NCBI GenBank assembly: GCA_951801995.1
Contig: CATOOY010000046.1
Location: forward strand, 1 to 8,802
Reading direction: 5' to 3'
Source: an uncultured Erysipelotrichaceae bacterium
GTDB taxonomy: Bacteria; Bacillota_I; Bacilli_A; RF39; UBA660
Length of the DNA stretch: 8,802 nucleotides
Both the position numbers and the translations under genes were made by a program. Under the pieces are notes generated by a model, which was given only the letters and a program-made list of their open reading frames with translations, searched no databases and was not told where the DNA came from. Of this stretch, positions 1 through 5,369 are shown piece by piece; the first letter of the stretch is position 1, and each line of letters starts with the position of its first letter.

Positions 1-276
1 ATAAATAATAGATAAAATCAATAATTTTTCTACATTAATATTCTTTGATTTATCATTTTTATTTTCTAATCTTTTATAATGAACTTTACTAATTCCCAAA
101 ATTTCAGAAATGCTGTCAGTGCTATAAGGATTCGTTACACCTGTATTTTTTTGCTTAAATTCATTATATTTTTTTAGACGAAAATTTTTCATATTCTCAC
201 ATATTATACTTTTATAATCAATAGGCTTTTGTTGTTCAATTAATTCATATAAATTATACGTGCTTTTTATCTCCAT
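1..276 (-). CDS. Partial helix-turn-helix protein, C-terminus beyond window
   Basis: The reading frame is open for 92 codons from an ATG at 276-274 and runs off the left edge, so only the N-terminal part is visible. The ATG is preceded by AAGGTGA at 6 bases spacing, which supports the start. Residues 1-50 are polar and lysine-rich. Residues about 54-92 (from TDSISEILGISKVHYKRLE onward) look like a Cro/CI-type helix-turn-helix, with ISEILGIS as the first helix and turn and VHYKRLENK in the recognition-helix region. It probably binds DNA as a regulator of the element; its target is unknown. It is co-directional with the small XRE gene upstream at 390-614, 113 bases away. Assignment to the HTH superfamily is by eye and moderate. 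Confidence 0.6.
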   Translation of the reverse strand, partial: MEIKSTYNLYELIEQQKPIDYKSIICENMKNFRLKKYNEFKQKNTGVTNPYSTDSISEILGISKVHYKRLENKNDKSKNINVEKLLILSIIY

Positions 277-389
277 TCAAGAATCACCTTTTTCATTGAA
301 TTGATTATCTCATTTCTAATTTTCTAAAAAAGTATCATTTTAGGACATAAATATCTTTTTTGTGTTATATTTTTAATGTCATTTATCAT

Positions 390-614
390 TTAGTTTGGTT
401 TAGTAATATCATGTACTGTTACATCTAAGGTATGTGCTATTCTACTTAAAGTGTCAGTTATTATATTCCTAGAAGCCGATTCTAAATCTATAAAACAATG
501 ACTTGTAGTATTAGATTCAAATGCTAGTTTTTCTTGAGGCCAACCTTTTAATTTTCTCAATTTTCGAATATTATCAGCCAAATATATTCGCTCTTGATTA
601 GCTTTTTTATCCAT
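390..614 (-). CDS. Small XRE (Cro/CI) family regulator, possibly decaying
   Basis: This is a 74-residue single-domain protein. Residues about 14-70 form a Cro/CI helix-turn-helix: NIRKLRKLKGWPQEKLAFES, then DLESASRNI, then LSRIAHTLDVTVHDI. The length is normal for compact XRE repressors of mobile elements. The usual turn and recognition region (often close to GLHRTYIxxIERGxRN) is altered to NTTSHCFIDLESASRN, so DNA binding may be weakened or different. The ATG at 614-612 has no Shine-Dalgarno sequence: the bases just upstream are AGATTAAATA. A TTGACA lies on this strand at 643-638, but the matching -10 would sit almost on the start codon. The start is only 18 bases from the truncated integrase in divergent orientation, so its original leader may have been lost in the same rearrangement. 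Confidence 0.65.
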   Translation of the reverse strand: MDKKANQERIYLADNIRKLRKLKGWPQEKLAFESNTTSHCFIDLESASRNIITDTLSRIAHTLDVTVHDITKPN

Positions 615-632
615 TATTTAATCTAAAAAAAT

Positions 633-1280
633 GTGGCTTGTCAAGTTGGAAATTTTAAAAATAATTATAATTTGATTGAAGACCCAAATTTTTGGACAAT
701 CGAAGAATATAAAATATTTATTAAACAGGTAGATCAAAAAATATACAAAGTTTTATTTCAGTTTTTGTATTTTACAGGCTGTAGATTAGGAGAAGCACTA
801 GCCTTAAATTTTAACGATTTTACAGATAACTGTATACGAATCAACAAAACAATATCTAAAGAATCAATAAATGGAAAAAGAATAATAACAACCCCAAAAA
901 CAAAAAAATCAATACGATCTATTCGCATTGATGAATATTTATGCACAGAATTAAACAGTCTTAAAGAATATTATATTGAAAAATATGGATATTTTAACAG
1001 TAATTTATTTATTTTTGGATACGATAAACCTTTAAGCCCAACAACCATTGAAAGAAAGAAAAACTATTATTGTGATAAAGCAAATGTTAGACAAATTAGA
1101 CTACACGATTTCAGGCACAGTCATGCAACACTACTACTAAATCAAAAAATATCTATCATGGCTATTTCAAAAAGATTAGGACACGCAGATTGTTCAACAA
1201 CATTAAATGTCTATGCACATATGCTTCCAGACGAAGAAAAAAGAGTGATAACCACCCTTGAAACTTTAAATACTAACTGA
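633..1280 (+). pseudogene. Tyrosine recombinase (phage/ICE integrase), N-terminally truncated
   Basis: The 215 residues from a possible GTG at 633 match the catalytic domain of Tn916/phage-type integrases. The expected active-site set is present: Arg51 (TGCRLGEAL), Lys89 or Lys91 in the beta-hairpin (TPKTKKS), His158 and Arg161 (LHDFRH), His184 (LGHAD) and Tyr194 (NVYAHML). Full-length relatives are usually about 350-400 residues, with an arm-binding and a SAM-like core-binding domain in front. Here only about 20 residues precede the catalytic domain, an in-frame TAA lies at 624-626, and no SD precedes the GTG. The start of the frame (ACQVGNFKNN) resembles the interdomain linker, as if cut mid-gene. 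I infer a 5' deletion that removed core and arm binding. A translated mini-recombinase is possible but unlikely to integrate DNA. The gene ends at TGA 1278-1280, 131 bases from the tRNA-Pro 3' end. Confidence 0.75.
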
Positions 1281-1326
1281 CAATAGACTCACAGCCAATG
1301 AGAAATTATTATACAGTTATATTTAA

Positions 1327-1358
1327 CTTTTTTGTATCTGTGTAACAGATTAAAAAAG
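1327..1358. repeat. Interrupted inverted repeat between integrase and tRNA-Pro
   Basis: A perfect 6-base stem ATCTGT (1336-1341) and ACAGAT (1345-1350) with loop GTA is flanked by CTTTTTT (1327-1333) and AAAAAAG (1352-1358), which also pair across a small internal bulge. The T-run precedes and the A-run follows the stem on both strands, so this is not a normal intrinsic terminator in either direction. It lies in the expected attachment region of the integrase. It may be a recombinase-binding inverted repeat or simply a hairpin. Confidence 0.45.
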
Positions 1359-1371
1359 ATTTTATAATAAT

Positions 1372-1397
1372 ACCCTCTAATTTTGTATTTTAAGGGT
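1372..1397 (-). terminator. Weak hairpin downstream of tRNA-Pro
   Basis: Read on the minus strand, ACCCTTAA pairs with TTAgAGGGT (one bulged G) around an A-rich loop. It is followed by ATTATTATAAAATC and then a run of six T (about 1357-1352). It sits 15 bases past the tRNA-Pro CCA end and could stop tRNA transcription. The spacing of the T-run is poor, so this is tentative. Confidence 0.3.
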
Positions 1398-1411
1398 CTT
1401 ATTAGCATAAA

Positions 1412-1488
1412 TGGTCGGGAAAACAGGATTTGAACCTGCAACCCCTTGGTCCCAAACCAAGTGCTCTACCAAGTTGAGCCATTTCCCG
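1412..1488 (-). tRNA. tRNA-Pro (anticodon UGG)
   Basis: The reverse complement folds as a cloverleaf. The acceptor stem is CGGGAAA/TTTCCCG, the D-arm is GCTC..GAGC, and the anticodon arm is CTTGG-TTTGGGA-CCAAG with anticodon TGG. The T-arm carries GGTTCAAATCC, the discriminator base is A, and CCA is encoded at 1414-1412. UGG reads proline CCN codons. A near-consensus promoter lies directly upstream. The 3' end faces the integrase remnant, making this the probable attB of that element. The gene is divergent from the operon containing its cognate prolyl-tRNA synthetase. Confidence 0.97.
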
Positions 1489-1496
1489 ATAAACAA

Positions 1497-1525
1497 ATTG
1501 TAACACAAAACAATCCACATGTCAA
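1497..1525 (-). promoter_or_regulatory. Promoter of tRNA-Pro
   Basis: On the minus strand a perfect -35 TTGACA (1525-1520) is followed by 17 bases and a -10 TACAAT (1502-1497). Transcription would start near 1490, leaving almost no 5' leader before the tRNA at 1488. Confidence 0.85.
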
Positions 1526-1588
1526 TAAAGAATATGTATTTTTATAAGCATTTATGCATTTTTTCTAAATTTTAAAACTACAAAATTT

Positions 1589-1617
1589 TTGACTTTACCA
1601 AAGAAGTATGATAAACT
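1589..1617 (+). promoter_or_regulatory. Probable promoter of the HD-proX-proS operon
   Basis: TTGACT (1589-1594), 17 bases, then TAAACT (1612-1617). The -35 is strong and the -10 matches 4 of 6 consensus bases. It gives a leader of roughly 16 bases before the ATG at 1640, which leaves no room for a T-box riboswitch. Right next to it, TATCAC (1617-1622) and GTGATA (1631-1636) form an inverted repeat around the SD. Confidence 0.6.
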
Positions 1618-1639
1618 ATCACTATTATAGGTGATAAAA

Positions 1640-2203
1640 ATGGATAGGCAAAAAGCATTAGAAATATTAAATAAATATGTAAAAAATGATTTTTACATCA
1701 AACATTCAAAAGCAGTAGAAGCTATTATGGGAAAACTTGCTGAAAAGTTAGATAAAGAAAACATAGAACTTTGGAAAATAGCTGGATTACTACACGATCT
1801 AGACGAAGAAACTGCAGACTGGCAAAACGATATGTCTATACATGGTCCTGTATCTATTGACATATTAAAAAAAGAAAACTTTGGAAATCAAACCTTATAT
1901 AATGCTATCCTAGCACATAATCCCAAAAACGGTTATAAAGCAAAAACAAAAATAGAATATGCATTACTAGCAGCAGATCCAATGAGTGGATTTATCACAG
2001 CTATTGCCAAAGGCTATCCTGACCATAAAGTAAAAAGTGTAAAAGTATCATCTATCTTAAAAAGATTTAAAGAAACAAGATATGCAAAAGGCGCTTCACG
2101 ACCGTATATGATGCAAATTATAAAAACAGGAATAGAATTAGAAGATTTTGCACAAATCGCCTTAGAAGCTCTTTGTGAAATAGATGAAGAATTAGGATTA
2201 TAG
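1640..2203 (+). CDS. HD-domain metal-dependent phosphohydrolase (substrate unknown)
   Basis: This is a 187-residue cytosolic protein of the HD superfamily. These enzymes use a metal centre held by His/Asp to hydrolyse phosphate esters or nucleotides. Visible ligands are His22 (FYIKHSKAV), His52-Asp53 (LLHDLDEE), and downstream His68 (SIHGPVS), His93 (ILAHNP) and Asp113 (LLAADPMSG). An extended His set of this kind suggests a bimetal site. I cannot name the substrate. A GTG at 1631 could add three residues, but those bases belong to the SD AGGTGAT (1629-1635), placed 4 bases before ATG 1640, so I choose the ATG. It is the first gene of an operon: its TAG stop overlaps the SD of the tRNA-deacylase gene, which suggests coupled translation with proline tRNA charging genes. 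A role in (p)ppGpp or nucleotide metabolism is speculation. Confidence 0.85.
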   Translation: MDRQKALEILNKYVKNDFYIKHSKAVEAIMGKLAEKLDKENIELWKIAGLLHDLDEETADWQNDMSIHGPVSIDILKKENFGNQTLYNAILAHNPKNGYKAKTKIEYALLAADPMSGFITAIAKGYPDHKVKSVKVSSILKRFKETRYAKGASRPYMMQIIKTGIELEDFAQIALEALCEIDEELGL

Positions 2204-2207
2204 GAGG
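2202..2207 (+). promoter_or_regulatory. Ribosome binding site that fixes a TTG start
   Basis: AGGAGG, overlapping the TAG stop of the HD gene, lies 5 bases before TTG at 2213-2215. No ATG occurs in that frame until codon 26, which would cut into the conserved domain, so the TTG start is well supported. Confidence 0.8.
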
Positions 2208-2212
2208 AAAAC

Positions 2213-2692
2213 TTGAAAGAGGTTTTAGAATTATTAAATAAACATAATATAAAGTATGAACTTGTAGAACACGAAGAAGTTCATACCATGGATGACATGG
2301 AAAAAATCGGTTTATTAGAAAAAGGATATGTATGTAAAAACTTATTTTTAAGAAATGCAAATGGAAAGATGCACTTTGTCTTATCTTGTCATCACACCAA
2401 AGAAATACATCTAGATGAAATTGCAAAAAAAATAGGGTCTACAAGACTTAGCTTTGGATCTAAAGAAAGATTAGAAAAATATTTAAAACTAGAAAATGGA
2501 TATGTATCTCCATTTGGTGTAATAAATGATGAAAGCAAATCTGTTATTTTCATCTTTGATAAAGAATTACAAGGAAAAGAGAAAGTAGGTTTTCACCCCA
2601 ACACCAATAAAGCTACTGTCTATTTATCTTTTAAAGACGTAAAAAAAATAATAGAAGACCATGGAAATGATGTAGTCTTCATCAGATTATAA
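2213..2692 (+). CDS. YbaK/ProX-type trans-editing deacylase, probably for Ala-tRNA(Pro)
   Basis: This 159-residue protein is a stand-alone YbaK/EbsC/INS-like domain. Enzymes of this fold hydrolyse wrongly charged aminoacyl-tRNAs in trans. The free-standing ProX/PrdX branch removes Ala from tRNA-Pro. Supporting features are the lysine in the conserved strand CKNLFLRN (Lys42, the expected catalytic Lys), the block YVSPFGVIND (97-106) typical of the PrdX branch, and the late FHPNTNKATV motif (127-136). Translation starts at TTG with a strong SD. The prolyl-tRNA synthetase gene follows 15 bases downstream; that synthetase has no visible inserted editing domain, so this protein probably supplies proofreading. 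Substrate choice (Ala versus Cys) is inferred from the family and the neighbour and is not proven by the sequence. Confidence 0.88.
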   Translation: MKEVLELLNKHNIKYELVEHEEVHTMDDMEKIGLLEKGYVCKNLFLRNANGKMHFVLSCHHTKEIHLDEIAKKIGSTRLSFGSKERLEKYLKLENGYVSPFGVINDESKSVIFIFDKELQGKEKVGFHPNTNKATVYLSFKDVKKIIEDHGNDVVFIRL

Positions 2693-2707
2693 AAATAGGA
2701 GGAATTT

Positions 2708-4150
2708 ATGACAAACGAAAAAAAATTTGTACAAAAAATAACAGCACGTGACGAAAACTTTGCACAATGGTACACAGATGTAGTAAGAGAAGCAAAACTA
2801 TGTGATTATACAGCAGTGAAAGGTTGCTTAATCTATGAACCAAATGGTTACGCAATATGGGAAAATATCCAAAAAGATTTAGATGAAAGATTCAAAAAAA
2901 CAGGTGTACAAAATGTATATTTACCAGTTCTTATCCCAGAAAGCTTACTAGAAAAAGAAGCAGATCATGTAGAAGGATTTGCACCAGAAGTAGCATGGGT
3001 TACTCATGGAGGCCTAGAAAGATTAGAAGAAAGACTTTGTATAAGACCAACTTCAGAAACACTCTTCTGTGATCACTGGCAAAAAACAGTAAAGTCATAT
3101 AGAGACTTACCAAAATTATATAATCAATGGAACTCTGTTCTAAGATGGGAAAAAACAACTAGACCATTTTTACGTTCTAGAGAATTCCTATGGCAAGAAG
3201 GACATACAATTCATGCAAGTGCTAAAGAAGCAGAAGAAAGAACACAACTAATGTTAAAAGTATACTACGACTTTGTAACAGAAGATTTAGCAATTCCACT
3301 TATTTGTGGACAAAAAACAGAAAGCGAAAAATTTGCAGGAGCAGAAGCTACTTATACAATAGAAGCTATGATGCACGATGGAAAAGCATTACAATCAGGA
3401 ACAAGTCATTTCTTTGGTTCTGGTTTCGCTGAAGCATTTAATATCAAATTCTTAAATAAAAACAATGAATTAGAAACAGTAAATCAAACATCATGGGGAC
3501 TTTCCACAAGAATTATTGGTGCAATTATCATGGTACATGGTGATGATAGAGGTCTAGTATTACCACCAAGAATCGCACCAGTTCAAACAAGAATCATACC
3601 AATCAATGCACATAAAGAAGGCGTATTAGAAAAAGCAAACGAAATATTCAATCAATTGCAAAACAATAACATTCGCGCTGAAATAGATAAAACAGACAAA
3701 ACACCAGGATGGAAATTTAGTGAACAAGAAATGTTAGGAATTCCTACACGTATTGAAATAGGACCAAAAGAAATAGAAAAAGAAGAAGTAATAATAGTAA
3801 GAAGAGACAACAATGAAAAAATTACAATATCCATAAATGAATTAGAAAAAAGATTACCACAAATCTTAGAAGATATTCAAAAATCCATGTATAATAAAGC
3901 AAAAGAATTCTTAGATTCTCATATAGATAGTGCAACTACAATGGAAGAAATGATAGAAAAATTTAACAAACAAAGAGGATTTATAAAAGCTATGTGGTGT
4001 GGCAGTGAAAAATGCGAAGGGGAAATCAAATATGAAACAGGTGGAGCTGGAAGTAGATGTATTCCATTCGAGCAAGAACACCTATCTGATACCTGTATCT
4101 ACTGTGGAAAACCTGCTAAACATATGGTCTTTTGGGGAAAATCATATTAA
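2708..4150 (+). CDS. proS: Prolyl-tRNA synthetase, short archaeal/eukaryote-like type
   Basis: This 480-residue class II synthetase activates proline with ATP and charges tRNA-Pro. Motif 1 lies around VYLPVLIPESLL (70-81). Motif 2 is RWEKTTRPFLRSREFLWQEG (146-165), followed by HTIH. Motif 3 is around IIMVHGDDRGLVLPPRIAP (273-291). TSETLF (115-120) is the proline-pocket loop. Residues about 295-400 form the anticodon-binding domain. The C-terminus is a zinc-type extension with Cys431, Cys436, Cys463 and Cys466 and ends in Tyr480. The length and direct run from motif 2 to motif 3 show no roughly 180-residue INS editing insertion, unlike the usual long bacterial ProRS. This is the archaeal/eukaryote-like form also found in many Firmicutes and Mollicutes. 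AGGAGG lies 5 bases before ATG 2708. It is third in the operon and 1.2 kb from tRNA-Pro. Confidence 0.97.
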   Translation: MTNEKKFVQKITARDENFAQWYTDVVREAKLCDYTAVKGCLIYEPNGYAIWENIQKDLDERFKKTGVQNVYLPVLIPESLLEKEADHVEGFAPEVAWVTHGGLERLEERLCIRPTSETLFCDHWQKTVKSYRDLPKLYNQWNSVLRWEKTTRPFLRSREFLWQEGHTIHASAKEAEERTQLMLKVYYDFVTEDLAIPLICGQKTESEKFAGAEATYTIEAMMHDGKALQSGTSHFFGSGFAEAFNIKFLNKNNELETVNQTSWGLSTRIIGAIIMVHGDDRGLVLPPRIAPVQTRIIPINAHKEGVLEKANEIFNQLQNNNIRAEIDKTDKTPGWKFSEQEMLGIPTRIEIGPKEIEKEEVIIVRRDNNEKITISINELEKRLPQILEDIQKSMYNKAKEFLDSHIDSATTMEEMIEKFNKQRGFIKAMWCGSEKCEGEIKYETGGAGSRCIPFEQEHLSDTCIYCGKPAKHMVFWGKSY

Positions 4151-4180
4151 AAAGATAAGTTCATTGAACTTACCTTTTTT
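4149..4180. terminator. Bidirectional intrinsic terminator between proS and the convergent gene
   Basis: TAAGTTC (4156-4162), loop ATT, GAACTTA (4166-4172), extended past one A/C mismatch by G-C and an A-run/T-run (AAAAAG and CTTTTTT). An A-tract on one side and T-tract on the other make it work on both strands. It fills the 28-base gap between the proS stop (4150) and the stop of the minus-strand gene (4179), and its T-run touches that stop codon. Confidence 0.88.
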
Positions 4181-5294
4181 ATTTGTAATGATACATATCT
4201 ACAAGTTGATTCACTTTAATAACATCACTAAATACATTATCCGTTTGACAAGAAATATTATTTGGATTTTCTAACAACTGTTTTCTAAATGCAAGTAAAT
4301 CAGCAACCACTTTATTCTTAAATCCTAATGCCTTTTTCCTATTAAAATCTTTACCTTCTTTAAAAGAAGAAAATGAAACAATATTCTCTTTTTCAATAAT
4401 ATATCTAAGTAAATGAAGAAGAAAGAAAAAACGTGAAGAACCATTAGGGGAACATGCTTGAAACAAAAATTCTACATACTCTTGAGGATTCTTAAATACT
4501 TTGTTATAAAATGCGATTCTCTCCTCTTTAGAAAGATGACATAATAAATATTGCAGTGAAGATAGAATCTCTTCATTACGAGCAAAATCCAAATCAGGAT
4601 CTATACAAATTTTATAAAAATAAGCATCTATCTTAGAAATAGTAGGAGTATAAGAAGAAAGACGATAAACAGATTTTTCTCTAAACAAAGAATGAAATCG
4701 CTCATAAAGATAGATTCCTTGCGAATAAAGAGTCCCCATCTCATCATTAATCATGATATTTTGTAAATTATAAGTACAAGGCGAAAAACCACAATATCTT
4801 CTATATTTAGGAAAATTCTCTCCAAGCTCTAAATCTAGAAAAGTATTATATCCAAGATTTTGCAAATATTCTGTAAACATATAAGGAGTTCTATAAGGAT
4901 CTACTCCTGCTATTACAGTTTCCTCATCAGGAGCTAATTCATTTAAAATATCTTCAAAAGATGGATAATCAATATATTTTGACATACGTTTAGATTCATT
5001 TTGCCAATATTCAAAATATCCATCTTGCTTTGAAGAAGGTCCACGACCCTTTCTCTCTTTCCATCTTATAGTATTCCAGTCAAAACACATACTTCCAAAA
5101 ATAACAGTATCCTCTTTTTGCACCAAGCAAAGTTTATCTCTAGTAATATCACTAAAACTTAAAAAATAAATTTGATAGTCCTTTTGACGATAACGTTCAT
5201 TAATTGTTTTTCCTAATAAATCTAAATCTTCTATTGTAAAATTTCCTAAATAGCGATGTGCTTGAATAGGATACATAAACAAAAGTTTTTTCAT
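4179..5294 (-). CDS. Uncharacterised 371-residue cytosolic protein
   Basis: I do not recognise this family. It has no signal peptide and no obvious membrane segment. The N-terminal half alternates hydrophobic strands and helices: KKLLFMYP (2-9), YQIYFLSF (40-47), DTVIFGS (62-68), ETVIAGVDPYRTPYMFTEYL (125-144), YNTFLDLEL (149-157). This hints at an alpha/beta Rossmann-like fold and is weakly reminiscent of isochorismatase-like hydrolases, though no catalytic set can be assigned. Residues about 238-345 are mainly helical and rich in Leu/Phe. Cysteines are scattered and form no CxxC pair. The ATG at 5294-5292 has a strong SD, GGGGGTGA, and a plausible own promoter. It lies 75 bases downstream of copA in the same direction, so read-through from the copper operon is possible. 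The frame is intact and ends at the shared terminator, so it is surely a real gene of unknown role. Confidence 0.85.
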   Translation of the reverse strand: MKKLLFMYPIQAHRYLGNFTIEDLDLLGKTINERYRQKDYQIYFLSFSDITRDKLCLVQKEDTVIFGSMCFDWNTIRWKERKGRGPSSKQDGYFEYWQNESKRMSKYIDYPSFEDILNELAPDEETVIAGVDPYRTPYMFTEYLQNLGYNTFLDLELGENFPKYRRYCGFSPCTYNLQNIMINDEMGTLYSQGIYLYERFHSLFREKSVYRLSSYTPTISKIDAYFYKICIDPDLDFARNEEILSSLQYLLCHLSKEERIAFYNKVFKNPQEYVEFLFQACSPNGSSRFFFLLHLLRYIIEKENIVSFSSFKEGKDFNRKKALGFKNKVVADLLAFRKQLLENPNNISCQTDNVFSDVIKVNQLVDMYHYK

Positions 5295-5321
5295 GATGTC
5301 ACCCCCATAACACTTTATAAA

Positions 5322-5350
5322 ATAATATCATATTTATATATTGTATTCAA
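5322..5350 (-). promoter_or_regulatory. Probable promoter of the 371-residue gene
   Basis: On the minus strand TTGAAT (5350-5345) is followed by 17 bases and TATTAT (5327-5322). The SD GGGGGTGA and ATG lie downstream. It sits between the copA stop and this gene, so the gene can be expressed apart from the copper operon. Confidence 0.55.
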
Positions 5351-5369
5351 ACATTAATATCTTAGAAAC

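Larger units (their letters stand above)
1..1411. mobile_element. Remnant end of an element integrated at tRNA-Pro
   Basis: This stretch holds a cut-off HTH gene, a small XRE regulator and a tyrosine integrase whose 3' end faces the 3' end of the tRNA-Pro gene at 1412-1488. Tyrosine integrases commonly use the 3' end of a tRNA gene as attB and leave int next to that junction, so the geometry fits an att end here. The far end lies outside the window, so no second copy of the tRNA 3' sequence can be checked. The integrase has lost its N-terminal domains, which suggests a decayed element. The right limit is inferred and could lie inside the tRNA gene, because the crossover core normally overlaps the tRNA 3' part. 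Confidence 0.55.

Noticed and set aside
758..946. Minus-strand open frame inside the integrase
   Set aside because: It is antisense to a clearly coding catalytic domain, with no SD and no recognisable protein.
1490..1639. T-box riboswitch expected upstream of an aminoacyl-tRNA synthetase operon
   Set aside because: The promoter leaves only a leader of roughly 16 bases, and no AGGGTGG-type T-box core or specifier stem is visible.
2118..2426. Minus-strand open frame across the HD and deacylase genes
   Set aside because: Shadow of two real genes; low-complexity hydrophobic translation and no start signals.
633..4150. Mollicutes-type recoding of TGA as Trp
   Set aside because: All Trp codons seen are TGG, no gene needs TGA read-through, and the integrase ends at TGA with another stop two codons later.
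3999..4274. Plus-strand open frame over the end of proS and the terminator
   Set aside because: It overlaps the conserved zinc region of proS in another frame and runs through the terminator into the convergent gene.
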